Counted from the first letter of the stretch, positions 46,522-57,619 are shown. The stretch is DNA of 64,000 nucleotides from Leucogyrophana mollusca (GCA_021014945.1 MU266389.1:1-64000); one strand, 5' to 3'. The notes: generated by a model not told the origin, from the sequence alone. Translations and numbers: made by a program.

Positions 46522-47173
46522 ATCCCTTCGGATGGCAATGAAGGTAGTTAACCACTGTTGGGTCACTAGGGTCGATCTATATAGGCTCCGAAGTCGTTGA
46601 CTATACCGAGTGACCGAACTGAGAAATCGACAGGCGGTGTTTGCCCATATTATTATTCGGAGGGTTCCCCCCTCGGCCTGAGTTTCGTCATGGTGTGCAC
46701 AAGCCTGGGGTCAATGTGGGGGTTGCAACGTTGCACCCGTCTCCAACGCCCTCTGGCTGTGAGATTAACATCATTGGGCAGAACCTGCAACCGACCCAAA
46801 CGCCTATTTGCACGGTGACGAGGCCTACTTTGAACGAGTCTGCGTGTAAGTACCAAACAACACCTGAAAACCCCTGATTACAGTGCACACTGAACCGGAG
46901 GAATATACTACGAGAGGCAATACACCAAGACGCTTCCGACCTATCGCGCCCCACACTTACGACACTGTAATGAGCTGTTGGCGGGTGGTTGAGAGGTTGA
47001 AGAGGTGCCCAGGCGGAACGGAATGTGACTTCTTAATCTCGCTGGGATAGTGTACAACCAAGCCAACTTGACTTGCGTAGTGTGCTATATGCGATAGAGT
47101 AATTCTATATATCATTGGGTGAACGTTTCAAGGTATAATCCAGTCCGATAAAAGAAGTCGAGCGCACATGAAA
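46522..47173. other. Intergenic, O-fucosyltransferase promoter side
   Basis: 650 bp. Plus-strand frames at 46641-46858 and 46899-47050 could be joined by a 38-nt intron, but there is no ATG and no recognised domain, so no gene is called. Confidence 0.35.
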
Positions 47174-47736
47174 TTAGGTCTTCCCTTTCTTTCCTTTTGG
47201 TGCTCGCTCATAAGTGTTGTGATCAGAGTCTGACTCCGATAGTTCATATACAATTCCACCACTCCGAGCGTCTCGAGTAACCAATCCTAGATTACGACCA
47301 TTGGGATGGCGGCCCTGACGAGGGGGCGAGTGAGTGCGATGACCAGAATGGTCGTGGTTGCACGAAGAGTCCGAGTCTGAGTCTGGGTCTGAAGACTCTT
47401 CTGATGACGACTCGTCAAAGCGCTTTGGTTTGTGGTATATACAGCAGACTGAGTGAGAGCCTGTGAGGAGCGCACTCGGGCACCCATACCAAGGAGAACA
47501 CACTCACTCTTTGATTTCTTCTTTCCACAGCCTTCGTTGTCGATCACGTCTTCACCCCAAGCGACTCTTTGTCTTGCTCTCCGGGGACCACCGCGCAAGC
47601 GAAGAGTACCCACGGTAGACGCTTCACCAGGCCCGGCGTCATCTTCTGGTCTTGGCTGAGAGTCTTGTAATGTTAATGTGCGAGAGCCGTCCCCGGGCGC
47701 GGAAGCGCTTGGGCCTTGTTGCACAGCAGAGGACAT
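47174..47736 (-). CDS. YPI1: Type 1 protein phosphatase inhibitor YPI1 / PPP1R11
   Basis: This is a small, heat-stable type regulator that binds and inhibits (or guides to the nucleus) PP1/Glc7. Two exons are joined in phase 1 by an intron of about 60 nt near 47447-47507. The protein begins MSSAVQQGPSASAPGDGSRT and has the PP1-binding RVAWGEDVIDNEGCGKKKSK, corresponding to the family KVxW-type motif. ICCIYHKPKRFDESSSEESS follows, the signature of the family with its paired Cys. A Ser/Asp-rich acidic stretch and a basic end (KGKKGKT) follow. The length of about 165 residues is normal. Confidence 0.93.
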
Positions 47737-48074
47737 CGTGGTATCACGGAAAGGTGGTCAGCGGTGAAATCGGTGCTGCGAGGGGTTGACTTCCGCTTTT
47801 GATCAGCCTCTCATGGTCAGACCTGACGTCGACCCCTCTCAGTGTTTTTCCTGCTTGTCGAGTTGTACATTAGAACTTATAATGACATGCGGGTCATCGA
47901 GTTCGTATAGGTAGCACGTTGTACATCAATCGTACTCGGGGGCTCTGAGCAAATCCGACGTCCTGCACGTCCTATATCTTAAGGCTGCATTCATAAACTA
48001 AACACAACCCATACGGAATCCAAAGCTATCGTTCTGAAAGCACCACTGCCGCTCATTACTCGTTGCTTCAGAAC
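47737..48074. other. Intergenic between YPI1 promoter and SSP4 3' end
   Basis: 338 bp holding the YPI1 promoter and the 3' region of the minus-strand secreted protein gene. Nothing else is evident. Confidence 0.35.
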
Positions 48075-48630
48075 TCACTCGTTGCCAAAGTGGCAAACAT
48101 GATGAGACTTGGCGCCAGATGTCGCCGGGTGGGATTCGGAATGGGGGCCTTTAAAAGCTGTGGCAGTGCGCATGTGGGTGAGTATGGTCTTGGATACCAC
48201 ATGGCAGCAAATACTTACACTGTCTTGTGCCCTAGGGACGGTAAGTCGGCGGTATCATAAGATGGAGGTGCACGAAGTGGGAATGCAAGAGAGCGGGAGA
48301 AGAGTGAAACATGAGTACAAGGTATCAAAACGCGATGGGAGGAGCACTCGCCTTGCAATGGGACTCAGGGAAAAACCTCAATTCCATGTTGGAAGGGTCT
48401 GTCCAGGGGTCGAACTTGAAGGACCGGACGGTTTCCGGAAGAGCCACGCATGGTGTACAAATGCCATTTGGGTGTGTAGTCAGAGCAGTGCTGTTAAGGA
48501 TGGTTTTATGATGTCCTTTATAGTCGGGTTCACTGTAGACATCCAATTGGTAGTAAAATCGATATCCCTGAGTCGCACTCGCGAGAGTGGCGGCCATCAA
48601 GGTAACGGTGGCAGCGGTCTTGAAGAACAT
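48075..48630 (-). CDS. Small secreted protein (SSP family, member 4)
   Basis: The predicted 124-residue secreted protein starts with signal peptide MFFKTAATVTLMAATLASAT. The mature part reads YRFYYQLDVYSEPDYKGHHK, NGICTPCVALPETVRSFKFD, MELRFFPESHCKGTRQ and SGAKSHHVCHFGNE. Exons are 48352-48630, 48219-48231 and 48075-48157. The first intron would start with GC (AAG followed by gcgagt), a known minor donor type. The middle exon is only 13 nt. This model restores C-x-G-T and places the last intron in phase 1 exactly six codons after the Cys, as in the three relatives. A GT donor one codon further would break the frame. The N-terminal exon is solid; the tail is less certain. Confidence 0.6.
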
Positions 48631-49508
48631 TATTGTACCTTCATCAGAATTAGTAAGTGTTTGGGCAAACGAACAAATGGCACTTGGGGAATCCGGCTAC
48701 TCACTGGTGCAACAAGGGCCTTTGTTGCTCGAACATCCCATAAAACCATGGCCTTAAGTATGGGGAAGGCTACCTTCGGGCCACTGTGCCTCATACGGAA
48801 CATCCGAAGGACTGACGTGCACAACATATGTCAAACTCACCGCCCTGTAATAAGTCAGACCCTCGGGCGACCTTCGGTGACACTGACAGTAGCACGGAAT
48901 CGACGGCGCCCGGGAACGACGGTTCTGGAGATCACACAAGCATATACTTCCGCCGAGACTCGCAGCGGATATGTAGCGACCTGTGGGCAACGAAGACCTC
49001 ACCGAGCAGCGAACGTGAGCCCAAGCAAAGTTTCAACATTACGTGACGACGAAGTTGTCTTTGACAGACTACAGCCTCGGTCCACTGGTGGAAGCGGGCA
49101 ACCTGAGGCAACCTGTCAATCAGCACTCAAGTTGTCAGTCACTAGTATACTTAATCGGCTGCGGAGTTTTTGTGACCTAATTTATGCAACGGCTCCCTCA
49201 CTAAGCGTAAATTTTGTTGAATAACCTTTGAATAACCTTGAATTACTCTGACTGACGGGCTACGGGCCAGGTCATGATCGTGGAAGCATTCAGAATTCTA
49301 TGAAGATCCGGGTGCTAATCTGCAAAACTATTAAGACAACATAGATGTACAACGGTGCAGGGCGAATGGGGCGAATGGGTATGGTTGGGATGCGATATAA
49401 ATATCAATGTCCGGGTCATGATGCGGCGGGAAATCGAAAGATGCTAGACGTGCGACGATCGACGTCGGTGGAACATGAACGAAAAAAAGTCGGAGCAATC
49501 GTGGGGCT
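48631..49508. other. Intergenic, SSP4 promoter and MYND gene 3' region
   Basis: 878 bp. A long plus-strand frame (48109-49224) crosses this stretch and the secreted protein gene in antisense, but its composition and missing ATG argue against coding. Confidence 0.35.
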
Positions 49509-50459
49509 TCAACCATAAACAACCCTAAATCATGTGGTCAGCCAAAATCTTGAAGTATTTGATTAAAAAACTTACCCCCTCGCTGTTGTAGATATGGGCT
49601 TGAAATCCGTGCGCCCAGACTCAACGAAGTGACGGAGGACATCCGCCCAGTCGTCACGAGAGTCCCACGAAATCTTGCTTGGCGGGTCGACCTCCACGGG
49701 CATGACTTGGCTGACGCCGCCACACTGCACAAGGATGATGGCAGTTCCTATGCCGCCACTGCGACGGCATCGCTCTTCGCGACGCTCGATGTCAGCAGCG
49801 ACAAGGGGATCGTGGCTGGTGACATATGTCCGGGGGACAACGTGCGTATTTGAGACAGAAAAGCTGTGACATATTATAAACGACTTGGCGCGTGCGGAAT
49901 GGCCGGGAGAGAACTTACCGATAGAGGGAATCGGCGTGAGAGTTGTAGGTCAGCTCAACAAGGAGGGCGCTTTGACGGATGTTAGCTGGTAGACGTTTTA
50001 GTTGGAGGGCCTGGAATCCGGCCCAGCCAAGAAGCGAGGAGTGCGTCGAGGTGAACTTGCGAAGATACTTCGCCAAATTCTCGTCTGGGTAAGCTGCGCT
50101 TATAGGCTGTTGCTTTACTCCAGACATTTGGGCAGCCGTGTGCTGACAGATCGCTTTATGTGAGGGCCAATGTGATTTCTGGCATTCGGGTGACTATACA
50201 TTGTTGTCAGTTAGGGGCCATCATAGATATGATCGGGAATACTCACACAGTATTGAGTCGTCATCTAAACCAGGTCATGACATGTTGTTAGACAAGTAAG
50301 AGTAAACATGCAAAATGGACTCACGCAGCCACCGCACAGACGGAACTTTTGGAAAGAAGGATTTTCAACAGCCCCACAGGTGTCGCAGATGCGATAACCC
50401 CGTTGTTTCTGTGAAGTATGAGGGGGGGCAGAGTAATAGTTGGCTGCAGCAGGTGCCAT
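49509..50459 (-). CDS. MYND-type zinc-finger protein
   Basis: Function is unknown; MYND fingers bind proline-rich partners. The protein starts MAPAAANYYSAPPHTSQKQR. The finger follows at about residues 24-65: ICDTCGAVENPSFQKFRLCG, then GCMTTQYC and SPECQKSHWPSHKAICQHTA. All zinc ligands (C-x2-C, C-x2-C, C-x3-C, H-x3-C) are present. The MTTQYC part comes from an 18-nt microexon (50249-50266), without which the finger is incomplete. The C-terminal part (about residues 85-250) has YLRKFTSTHSSLLGWAGFQA and VSNTHVVPRTYVTSHDPLVA. It continues TAIILVQCGGVSQVMPVEVD and matches a region common in mushroom MYND proteins. The last exon adds VVYG before the TGA; this tiny end is the least certain part. 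Confidence 0.8.
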
Positions 50460-53064
50460 TGTGTTGAGGCTTGAAATATGGAGGTTACTGTGCTGTGAAT
50501 AGCCTGAGATGATTGCTGGTGTACCACCGGCATTGTTTCGAGTGTTTTATAGCTGGTCGAGGTGATAGGAATCTCCATCTTGGGCGAGCGTGTCAAGAAG
50601 TCGGTATGCTTTCGCGGTGGAGAACAAAAAGTGCCTTGGCGTGCTTTTTGTTTTCGATGTGTTTGAAAGTAAGACACGGCAAAGTCTTTTGTGTCTGTAG
50701 TCAGGGAATAGATGCGGATATCTGAGCATGGGGCTTCCAGAACGCGCAACACAATAAACCAGGGAGAAACTGGCAAGCGTAGAGCCCTGAACAAAAAGAC
50801 GGATAAGGAAAGAAGATTTGGGCGTGTTTGCTCGGCCACATTTCGGCAGATCCCGCCGCACTCTAATTGTTAACTAATTGTTTTGTGGGTCACGGCATGG
50901 CTCATTGCTGCACCAGCATGCGCCTCCTTCTCACCACTCTGATACCGGATCTGTGGGGCGATTCTGCATTCTGCCTTGCGCCTGGCTTGGGTATCGAAAT
51001 TTAGAGCTGCCCATACTCCGAATCGAGGAACCTCAAAGAGCACCTCCTTCGCTGTTCCGGCACGACGAGCGGCTGTATGGTCCTATGACCACCGGGGACC
51101 TTTCCAGTCCATCGGAAAAGATCTCACAGCCGCTGGATCGCAACGCGCTCACTATTGTTAACCTTAATGGCCCTATGAACTTTATCATCCTGCGTGTAAC
51201 GTCCTTCGCATTTGGGGCCGTTGGAAACTCGACGATATCCGAGCTCCAAACGAACCGCTCTGACGCACTTTGAATCTCTCCGCATCGAACACGGCGTTAC
51301 AGGTGTCCGGCTGCTTTTTATTTAGTGTTGTCGAGTCTCAGCCTGACATTTTAATTTCAATTCTTGATTGCTCACGTTGGCAGGTCAAACACGCCTCCAC
51401 CTAATCATCACAGGAAGAGGCTTCGAGGCAAAAAAAGATCCGAAGTCGCCAACCCCTGTCAAGTTCCTCATTGTGGTCCTCTCATGGACAGTGGACTATG
51501 GACTCCGGATCCGTGCCTCGCCTTCTCGCTGTATAATCGAGATAGCTATCCTCGAAAGCAGTGCTACATTCAAAGAGCTTCCTCGAGTGTTTGGATCGCC
51601 AAAAAGGTTTGTTTGGCCCAAGCCTTGCCACTCGCCGCAACTCCCATCCACGAAATGCGATGCAGATTAGGTTGGCAGCCCCGCATATTTGTTTGACTAC
51701 ATCCTGTGCAATGGGCGTCTGAAATCGAGACCATTCTCACCACAGGAAAAGTCTCGGTGAGCACTTGACTTGTATGCTCATGACAAGCGCAACGCACATT
51801 CCATTGCTACGAATCGCTGAAGTAGCGCTCCATTTTCTCTGCAACTTTGGAAGGTCGAGAACTTTCATGGCCACCATTTCTCCATTGGCACCCTTACGCC
51901 ATAGTTTTGGGCTGCTACCCATCTGTATTTGTTGAACTTCAGGGCGTGTCGCTTCAACAATCCGAGCAAGCGACTGAGGCATACCCCGAGGCTGCTGTGC
52001 CATTATGCTCAAACACATTGCGATGGGTCTGGTGAATAAGGCAGTCGATCTTTCGTACTCCACTGTTTGATCAAAGGGCCCCTTCTTGTCTATTCCCCCG
52101 CGTGGTAGTCTGGAGCCCTCCCTTACACTTGTTATATCCCAGATCCGAAGGTCGGAGAGGGGTCGGTTTCGCTCCATTTATCAGAAGCATTTGGTACTGT
52201 CGATCGCATAACGCGAACGCCCAGGGTCCGGGAACTGTAGGAAACCCCCGAAACTAATATTAGCGGACGCCTTCGTCAGAACGTAGCTTCCGTAACTTTG
52301 CCTCCGGAACCATGTTGCCCACGATCTGACAAGACCAGTAATCACAAGGAGCACTGAAGGCTAGCCGCTGGATTCCTCGGATCGATGGACACGGAAATTG
52401 AAGGATCCGGTTTGCGAGTCGAATCCTATGCGCTCCTCCATTGCCGGTGAGATCGCAGCGCCCAAAATTCGGAAATCTTGCCCGCAGCGTTGGCCATTAC
52501 TCCGAATCGGACGCTGTGTTCCATAACAGCCTTGGGTCTGAATTCGGAGTTATGCAGGACGAGTGAACATGAAAAGCCAACCTCGCTGGTTTTATTCGTA
52601 ATTCTATGCAACCATTCTCTAGAAGGAACGACTGTCTGGCTTCTAAATAATGATCTGCCTACGGGAGACTAATTCCAACCCACTGAGGCTCCGCCACACC
52701 ATTCGTTTGTTTCGCGGAGAAGCGTGTGGCGACCAACTGCGGAAATACTTCGATCGCGAGTCGTTAGATGACGCACGCACATAGTTCGGCGCCTCCTTGT
52801 ACCACCTTCCAATTCACTTAGTCCCGTGGCGAAAAGCTGTCGGCCATGTGCAAGTACATGATGACACTATACATGCACTATCAATGTTGTTAGGATGCGG
52901 ATGTAACTGTTATCAGGCTAGCCCAGACGATACCTTCGTAGAGTTTTTACTCTTATCCACCCAGCCTTGTGATAACATGGACGCGCGGTGAGTGATGCCA
53001 TGGGTAGCATAATATGGGACGCAATCACTTGGGAGTACACCTACAGAACAGACCTGGTGATCAT
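50460..53064. other. Gene-poor 2.6 kb region
   Basis: No gene with recognisable similarity was found. Several frames of 60-150 codons exist on both strands (for example 51737-52177 minus, 51364-51696 plus). None has a clear domain, and none could be linked by plausible introns. The region may hold decayed genes or regulatory DNA. Confidence 0.4.
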
Positions 53065-54512
53065 CTACGATATGGAGTGCGATGGTGGTATCAATGCCTC
53101 TGTAGTCTTATCTCTGACCCCCTTCAAAAACTGCATAAGATTCGTCCCGCCAGTACCTTTCAAGGGGGGGACGCTTCTTCCCGACTCCACTTCCTTTGCT
53201 TGATTGGCCCGCTCTCTACTCGCGGGCCCGATGATGTAGATGGCAACAATGCGAAGGTGTGCATCTCTGAACTCCTTAACGGCACGCACCGCGGCATTGT
53301 ACGCACCGAGGAGATCCGGATCGCCCGAGCTGAGAAGCGATCGGACAGGACGCAGGTCGGAAGAGAGGTGGCGGAGGAAGCTACGGTGGTGGCGGGGCAT
53401 GTATCTCTGCATGCGGCGGAGCAAGGTCCGCTGGTCTGGCGTGAGTGAGCCATCCTCACCCATGTTGCAGTTATCTAACCCTAAAAAAATGTCGAGCGCG
53501 TGTATCAACGTGCTCTGGCCGGCGCTTGGGCCCGAGAGATCGGTTGGTTTCTCCAGCTCCGGATGTTCGTCTAGTCCCTCAAAAACCCATGTCCGTTGTG
53601 CGGGATCGGAATCGGCGCCACGGAACCATGGCCGAACGCTGTGGTAAAAGAATTCGGGGTCACAGCCCTTGCGAACATCAAGGAGGATATCCTTGAGTTC
53701 GTTTATGACGCCGGCGAGCTTATGCAGGTACCCCGTGATCCGACGGACGGCAATGGCATCCCCGACGAACATCTCGTCCATGGTGGAACGCATGAACTCG
53801 AGTGCCTCCACACCTCTGATCTCGATGCGAGATGAAGCAAGGTAGAATTCTTGCTCGTCGTTTGTTCCAGTGAAGAGATCCTGGCTGCGGAGGTTCTCGA
53901 GTGCGGGGGAAATTTCTGACGATGGTGACTTGAGGTCCCAGTTGTACAGGATATTGTCAGAATATGTGCAGATGGGAGGAATTTGGAGCTGGGAGGAGAC
54001 TTCTAAGAGAGGGACAGTAATAGGTGTGGGGATGCGAATGGCGGAATCCAGGGGTAGTGTGTGAATGTAAAAGTGCATGGTGAATACGAGCACATGATGC
54101 GCTCTCCGGAGAAGCAATTCCGAGTTTGTGAGATTGGTGGTGGACAGAATGGGCATCTATTGAGGTTACACGGTAAGCCAAAATAGAGGTGAGAGAGAGC
54201 TATGGAACTGACCTCGCGGACACTGGCCCGCCACAGCGCAGACTGAGCTGCGTCCTCCGCAGTGAGATCCGGCTTGCCAGCGAGCTGAAGTTTGTTCTTC
54301 ATTGCCTCTTCTAGGATGGCTTCCCAAGGCTCCCATTCTACTGGGAGACGAGAAATAGGCGGCTGTGGAGGCATGAAACCAGTCCGTGTGTCGACATCGA
54401 AATCATGAGCGGCGAGTGTGGATGTATCTGGGACACCGTCCGCTGTCCCAATGATAATATCGGGACGAGGAAGGTTAAGAAAATGATCCGAGGGCAAAGA
54501 ATGATCAGACAT
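53065..54512 (-). CDS. Indoleamine 2,3-dioxygenase
   Basis: This heme enzyme opens the indole ring of L-tryptophan to N-formylkynurenine, the first step of the kynurenine pathway (NAD supply, tryptophan turnover). Two exons (54213-54512 and 53065-54156) give 463 residues. Family motifs are DFDVDTRTGFMPPQPPISRL, a helical region with APPICTYSD-like PPICTYSDNILYNW, FYHSVRPWFRGAD, the substrate-side SGPSAGQSTLIHALDIFLG, YMPRHHRSFLRHL, and FRDAHLRIVAIYII with the proximal heme His. The end has GTGGTNLMQFLKGVRD. The protein is longer than animal enzymes, as is usual in fungi. Mushrooms often carry several copies with different kinetics; which class this is cannot be told here. Confidence 0.93.
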
Positions 54513-55331
54513 GCTGAGCCTATGGGTCGACAGACAGGGAGGTGGGAGAAAGGCGAACTGGATTTTGCCCCAGTTTAAGTACTTTGCTGCTCTGACAAAG
54601 TTTCGAGGTGCTTAGTGTACTGTCAGGTACTGTATTGTCATGGTCGCGGAGAAACGTTTGGTAAGCCAATTTCGGTACCGGTCCGAAGCATAACGATAAT
54701 CAGATCGATTCATTTCCCTGGTGGCTGTGCAACCGTCTTCATTTTAATCAAGTCTATTTCAGTTTGCTTCATGCATGCATAAAATATCGACCGTTGCATA
54801 AAACATGAGGTTGGCTACTGGATACTACCAATTTTCCGCGTAGTCCTTGAGGGAGGTTAAGGCCGTCTGGCGGCGGCGGTACTTACAGTACTTGTAATCT
54901 CGCTCTTTCCGAGTGCCGTAGCTAAGCGCCGATCAATGATTTACCTCGAGCTCTGCCTCCCTGCCCCGCCAGTGCTTACTCTTTAACCCTCCCAAACTTA
55001 GACAGTCTTGTGTTTTTCCGTTGCCCACCCCACCCCTCCTTCCATATTTAAACCATGGGGCTATCGCCGTATATATGATGCATTGATAGTTGCGTTGCAG
55101 TCGTGCATGTGTACCATTCCCTGCTGCTGGTGTTTACTCGCTGAGCCTTCAGCAGGTGGGTAGCGTTGCTTACATCTTTCCTCCACCAAGGCGCTTTTAC
55201 GCCTTACGAATCCACCGGTAATGCGTTGCACCAGATCTCGGGCCTGTATATCCACCCGGCACTGCTCTGAATGGACCCTCCTGGAACTCCCCGATACCAT
55301 ACTGTGGTCTTGGCAAAGCCTCTTTACCCAC
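54513..55331. other. Intergenic, IDO promoter side
   Basis: 820 bp without a supported gene. The 3' part may include the remains of the C-terminal end of the F-box pseudogene, where other frames show short similar stretches. Confidence 0.35.
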
Positions 55332-56063
55332 TCAATCCAACACGCAGCATCCACGGAACAGGCGGCGGGATGTCGCCATTTGTACAAATTGTATACTTGA
55401 CCGGAAGGGTTGTCCGCCTGTAAGTACAATCCAGTCAGATGAATCGCTTCCGTAGTCGTTAAGCTGCATCATGCATGCTTGTGTATCGTCGCGATTAGGG
55501 GGAAGCTTTGGGAGATTGTGGCACGATCCGTCACCGTGTTTTTGCAGATGTAGTGCTCGGTAACCAAAGGGATTGGAACCGTATGGCGACGGAGCACAAT
55601 GAATACCCCACGGTACCACACCCCTCCATGGCTCTTCAGCATCACCAAACTGAGCGAGACCCGGCCACAAACCCAGGAACACAGCTAAGCTAGGCCACTC
55701 GAGAATCCATAACCTAATCTCTTCTTGGAGTATGCATGTTGGTGCGAAGGTGTGAATGCTCGACTGTAGTTACTCGATGTACCGCTCGCGGTCGAAGGGA
55801 CGAATGTGTGCGTGTATCCGGGACCTAGAGGCGAGGAAGGCGGGTGATCTGATGACGTAGTAGTATAGGTCAAGAAGGGTACGACGGGCAGGATGGATGT
55901 CGGCGTGAAAGAGTGAATATCGCCACAGTTTGTTTACGGCGCGGGATATGATAAGAGACGTCAGCGGAGGATGGGAAAATATCTCCAGTAGAAATTCGTT
56001 TGGGAACACGGATTCATGCGGGTGAACATCGCCGACGCCTTCTGAGATAAATATCCGGTTCAT
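55332..56063 (-). pseudogene. F-box protein gene with one in-frame nonsense codon
   Basis: From the ATG at 56063 the frame encodes an F-box (VFPNEFLLEIFSHPPLTSLI, SRAVNKLWRYSLFHADIHPA). It then gives the mushroom-family extension RRTLLDLYYYVIRSPAFLAS and RPFDRERYIE. TAA follows at 55770-55772. The very same frame continues without another stop to 55332: LQSSIHTF, EEIRLWILEWPSLAVFLGLW and VVPWGIHCAPSPYG. This downstream part keeps the conserved RLWILEWP motif of the family. So a single substitution, rather than a splice site, interrupts a frame of about 243 codons. F-box proteins recruit SCF ubiquitin ligase substrates. Readthrough or a sequencing error are alternatives. The 3' end is also shorter than usual. 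Confidence 0.72.
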
Positions 56064-56542
56064 GGCCGAAATTGAAGTGCACTGGACTCTAGCACTCACC
56101 TGCCCGATTCCTCCCTTCGAGGAACCCTAACGTGAGCAACATTGCAGAGGTCAACCAATTGCAGTACGTCTGGAGGACTTTAGGGGGTTAGGCGCAGCAG
56201 CTATCTTATGTGTCCTTGTGTATGGTGACCACATAAAAGACAGTGATAGTGACGATATTGCTTTGATAGAGTACACTGGAACCCACATCGTACACCGAGA
56301 CACAGCACGATTCGAATGGCGTCAACATTAGTCTCAGAGTTTCCAAGCATCACCATCGACGAAAGCGTGCTCTGGGACTGCTTGTGACACAGCGCAACGG
56401 TAAATTCAGAGCTCTATACAGATCAGAGGGTTATATTGGCGCCCAGAATCACGGTCATTTCTGCTTTCAATCATCCCGAGACAAGGCTTGCAACACCGAC
56501 AAGGTACGACGAGTTGTCAGCATAACCAGAGAAATCCCGGGC
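56064..56542. other. Intergenic
   Basis: 480 bp between the pseudogene start and the 3' end of the next minus-strand gene. No coding signal or repeat was noticed. An upstream F-box exon is possible but not evident. Confidence 0.35.
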
Positions 56543-57517
56543 TCAAGCAGCCTTTGACTTTGAAGCCTTCTTGGGACCTGAACCGTTCCGACTTTTGGCA
56601 GCGGCCGTCCGTGCTTTCGGCCTGTTCGTAGACGACTTCATCGAAATGGAGGGTTTGGCCGGAGCTTTTGTGGTCCTCTCAACGTCAATTTGAGAGGTCA
56701 ATTTCTGCCTCTTCTTTGGTGGATCTTGTGTATTTGGAGAAGGGCTCTTGTCGATGGTACGCGCTTTCGCGGCTTCTTTCTTCGCCATTGCTTTGGCTTT
56801 TAGTTTCTTGTGAAGTTGGCGCTTCTCCTTAATGGCACCAAGCTTAGATCTCTGTTATGCACGAATGAGAGGGATGGGAAAATACGGGGGAGAAAATCGT
56901 ACGCGTTTTTGGGCTCGCTTTGACAAGCCCTCCTCTGCAAGATGCTCTCGCTGTTGGGGATCCGTAACGGGTTGGGAAGAGCGTACCAGATCCCAAGCAT
57001 CGTCATCAGGCTTTGATCGGAGCGCTAGTTTTTTGAAGCGGTCTAAACGACGTTTATGGGCCTGCATATTGAAACTGTTCAGCTCGGTGTTTGGTGTTAT
57101 GATGTTCATCGGGAACGCACATACAGTCGACCCTTTGTGTACCACAGCCATCTGAGTGCTTTTGATGAGCTTTCCTTTGCATATCAAGCATGCTTTGACG
57201 TCTGGATCGAGCGATACGATGTAGACCGGATCCTTGAGCGCCTCCTGTATAGATATCGGCGGCTTTCCCTCCGCCTCGTTCAGCTCTTCGTCGCTCTCTT
57301 CGCTGTCGAGAACGTCTACACCAGCCTCCCCGCTCCGGCCCCCGGCCCCCTCCTCTTCTGGTCCGTCCTCCGTGTCAGAGTCCGCATCCGATTCGTCCGA
57401 TTCACTTTCGTCCGAGTCCGTGTCGTTCAGGCCTATGATGTCCTTCACTTCATCATCGAGACCAAGTTCTTCTTCCTCCTCCCTTTTCTTACGTTTTCTT
57501 TCGACTCTTTTGAACAT
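56543..57517 (-). CDS. Lys-rich nuclear/nucleolar protein with a U1-like zinc finger
   Basis: I do not recognise a named homolog. Three exons (57125-57517, 56903-57061, 56543-56851) close to 286 residues. The start MFKRVERKRKKREEEEELGL is followed by a long acidic Asp/Ser/Glu tract. A single zinc-finger-like segment (DPDVKACLICKGKLIKSTQM, AVVHKGSTAHKRRLDRFKKL) has C-x2-C and two His. This resembles the U1-type finger found in ribosome-assembly and splicing proteins. The C-terminus is highly basic (KEKRQLHKKLKAKAMAKKEA) and ends with many Lys/Ala/Ser. Composition fits a nucleolar protein. It is divergent from the DSS1 gene with only 102 bp between start codons. Confidence 0.8.
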
Positions 57518-57619
57518 GGGATGCAGGGAGATGGAGCAAATGAAAATATAGACACCAGCGACCAATGGTTTCGGTGTGCAAGGTCAAACGGTAGCACCGC
57601 CACCGACTGTCTCTTTTCC
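57518..57619. promoter_or_regulatory. 102-bp bidirectional promoter interval
   Basis: Only 102 bp separate the divergent ATGs at 57517 and 57620. Core promoters must overlap each other or the coding regions. No TATA box is seen. Confidence 0.5.

Noticed and set aside
46641..47050. Possible two-exon small protein (ending in CPGGTECDFLISLG)
   Set aside because: There is no ATG, the joining intron would be only 38 nt, and no family resemblance was seen.
48109..49224. Plus-strand frame of 371 codons antisense to the SSP4 gene
   Set aside because: It has no ATG at its start and no recognised domain. It overlaps a well-supported minus-strand gene and reads through its introns, so it is probably an accidental open frame.
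51737..52177. Minus-strand ATG frame of 146 codons with a kinase-like NGEMVAMKV stretch
   Set aside because: The kinase resemblance is limited to a few residues, with no glycine loop, HRD or DFG motif nearby.
55061..55429. Minus-strand frame overlapping the end of the F-box pseudogene
   Set aside because: It may contain frameshifted remains of the F-box C-terminus, but the similarity is too weak to extend the pseudogene.
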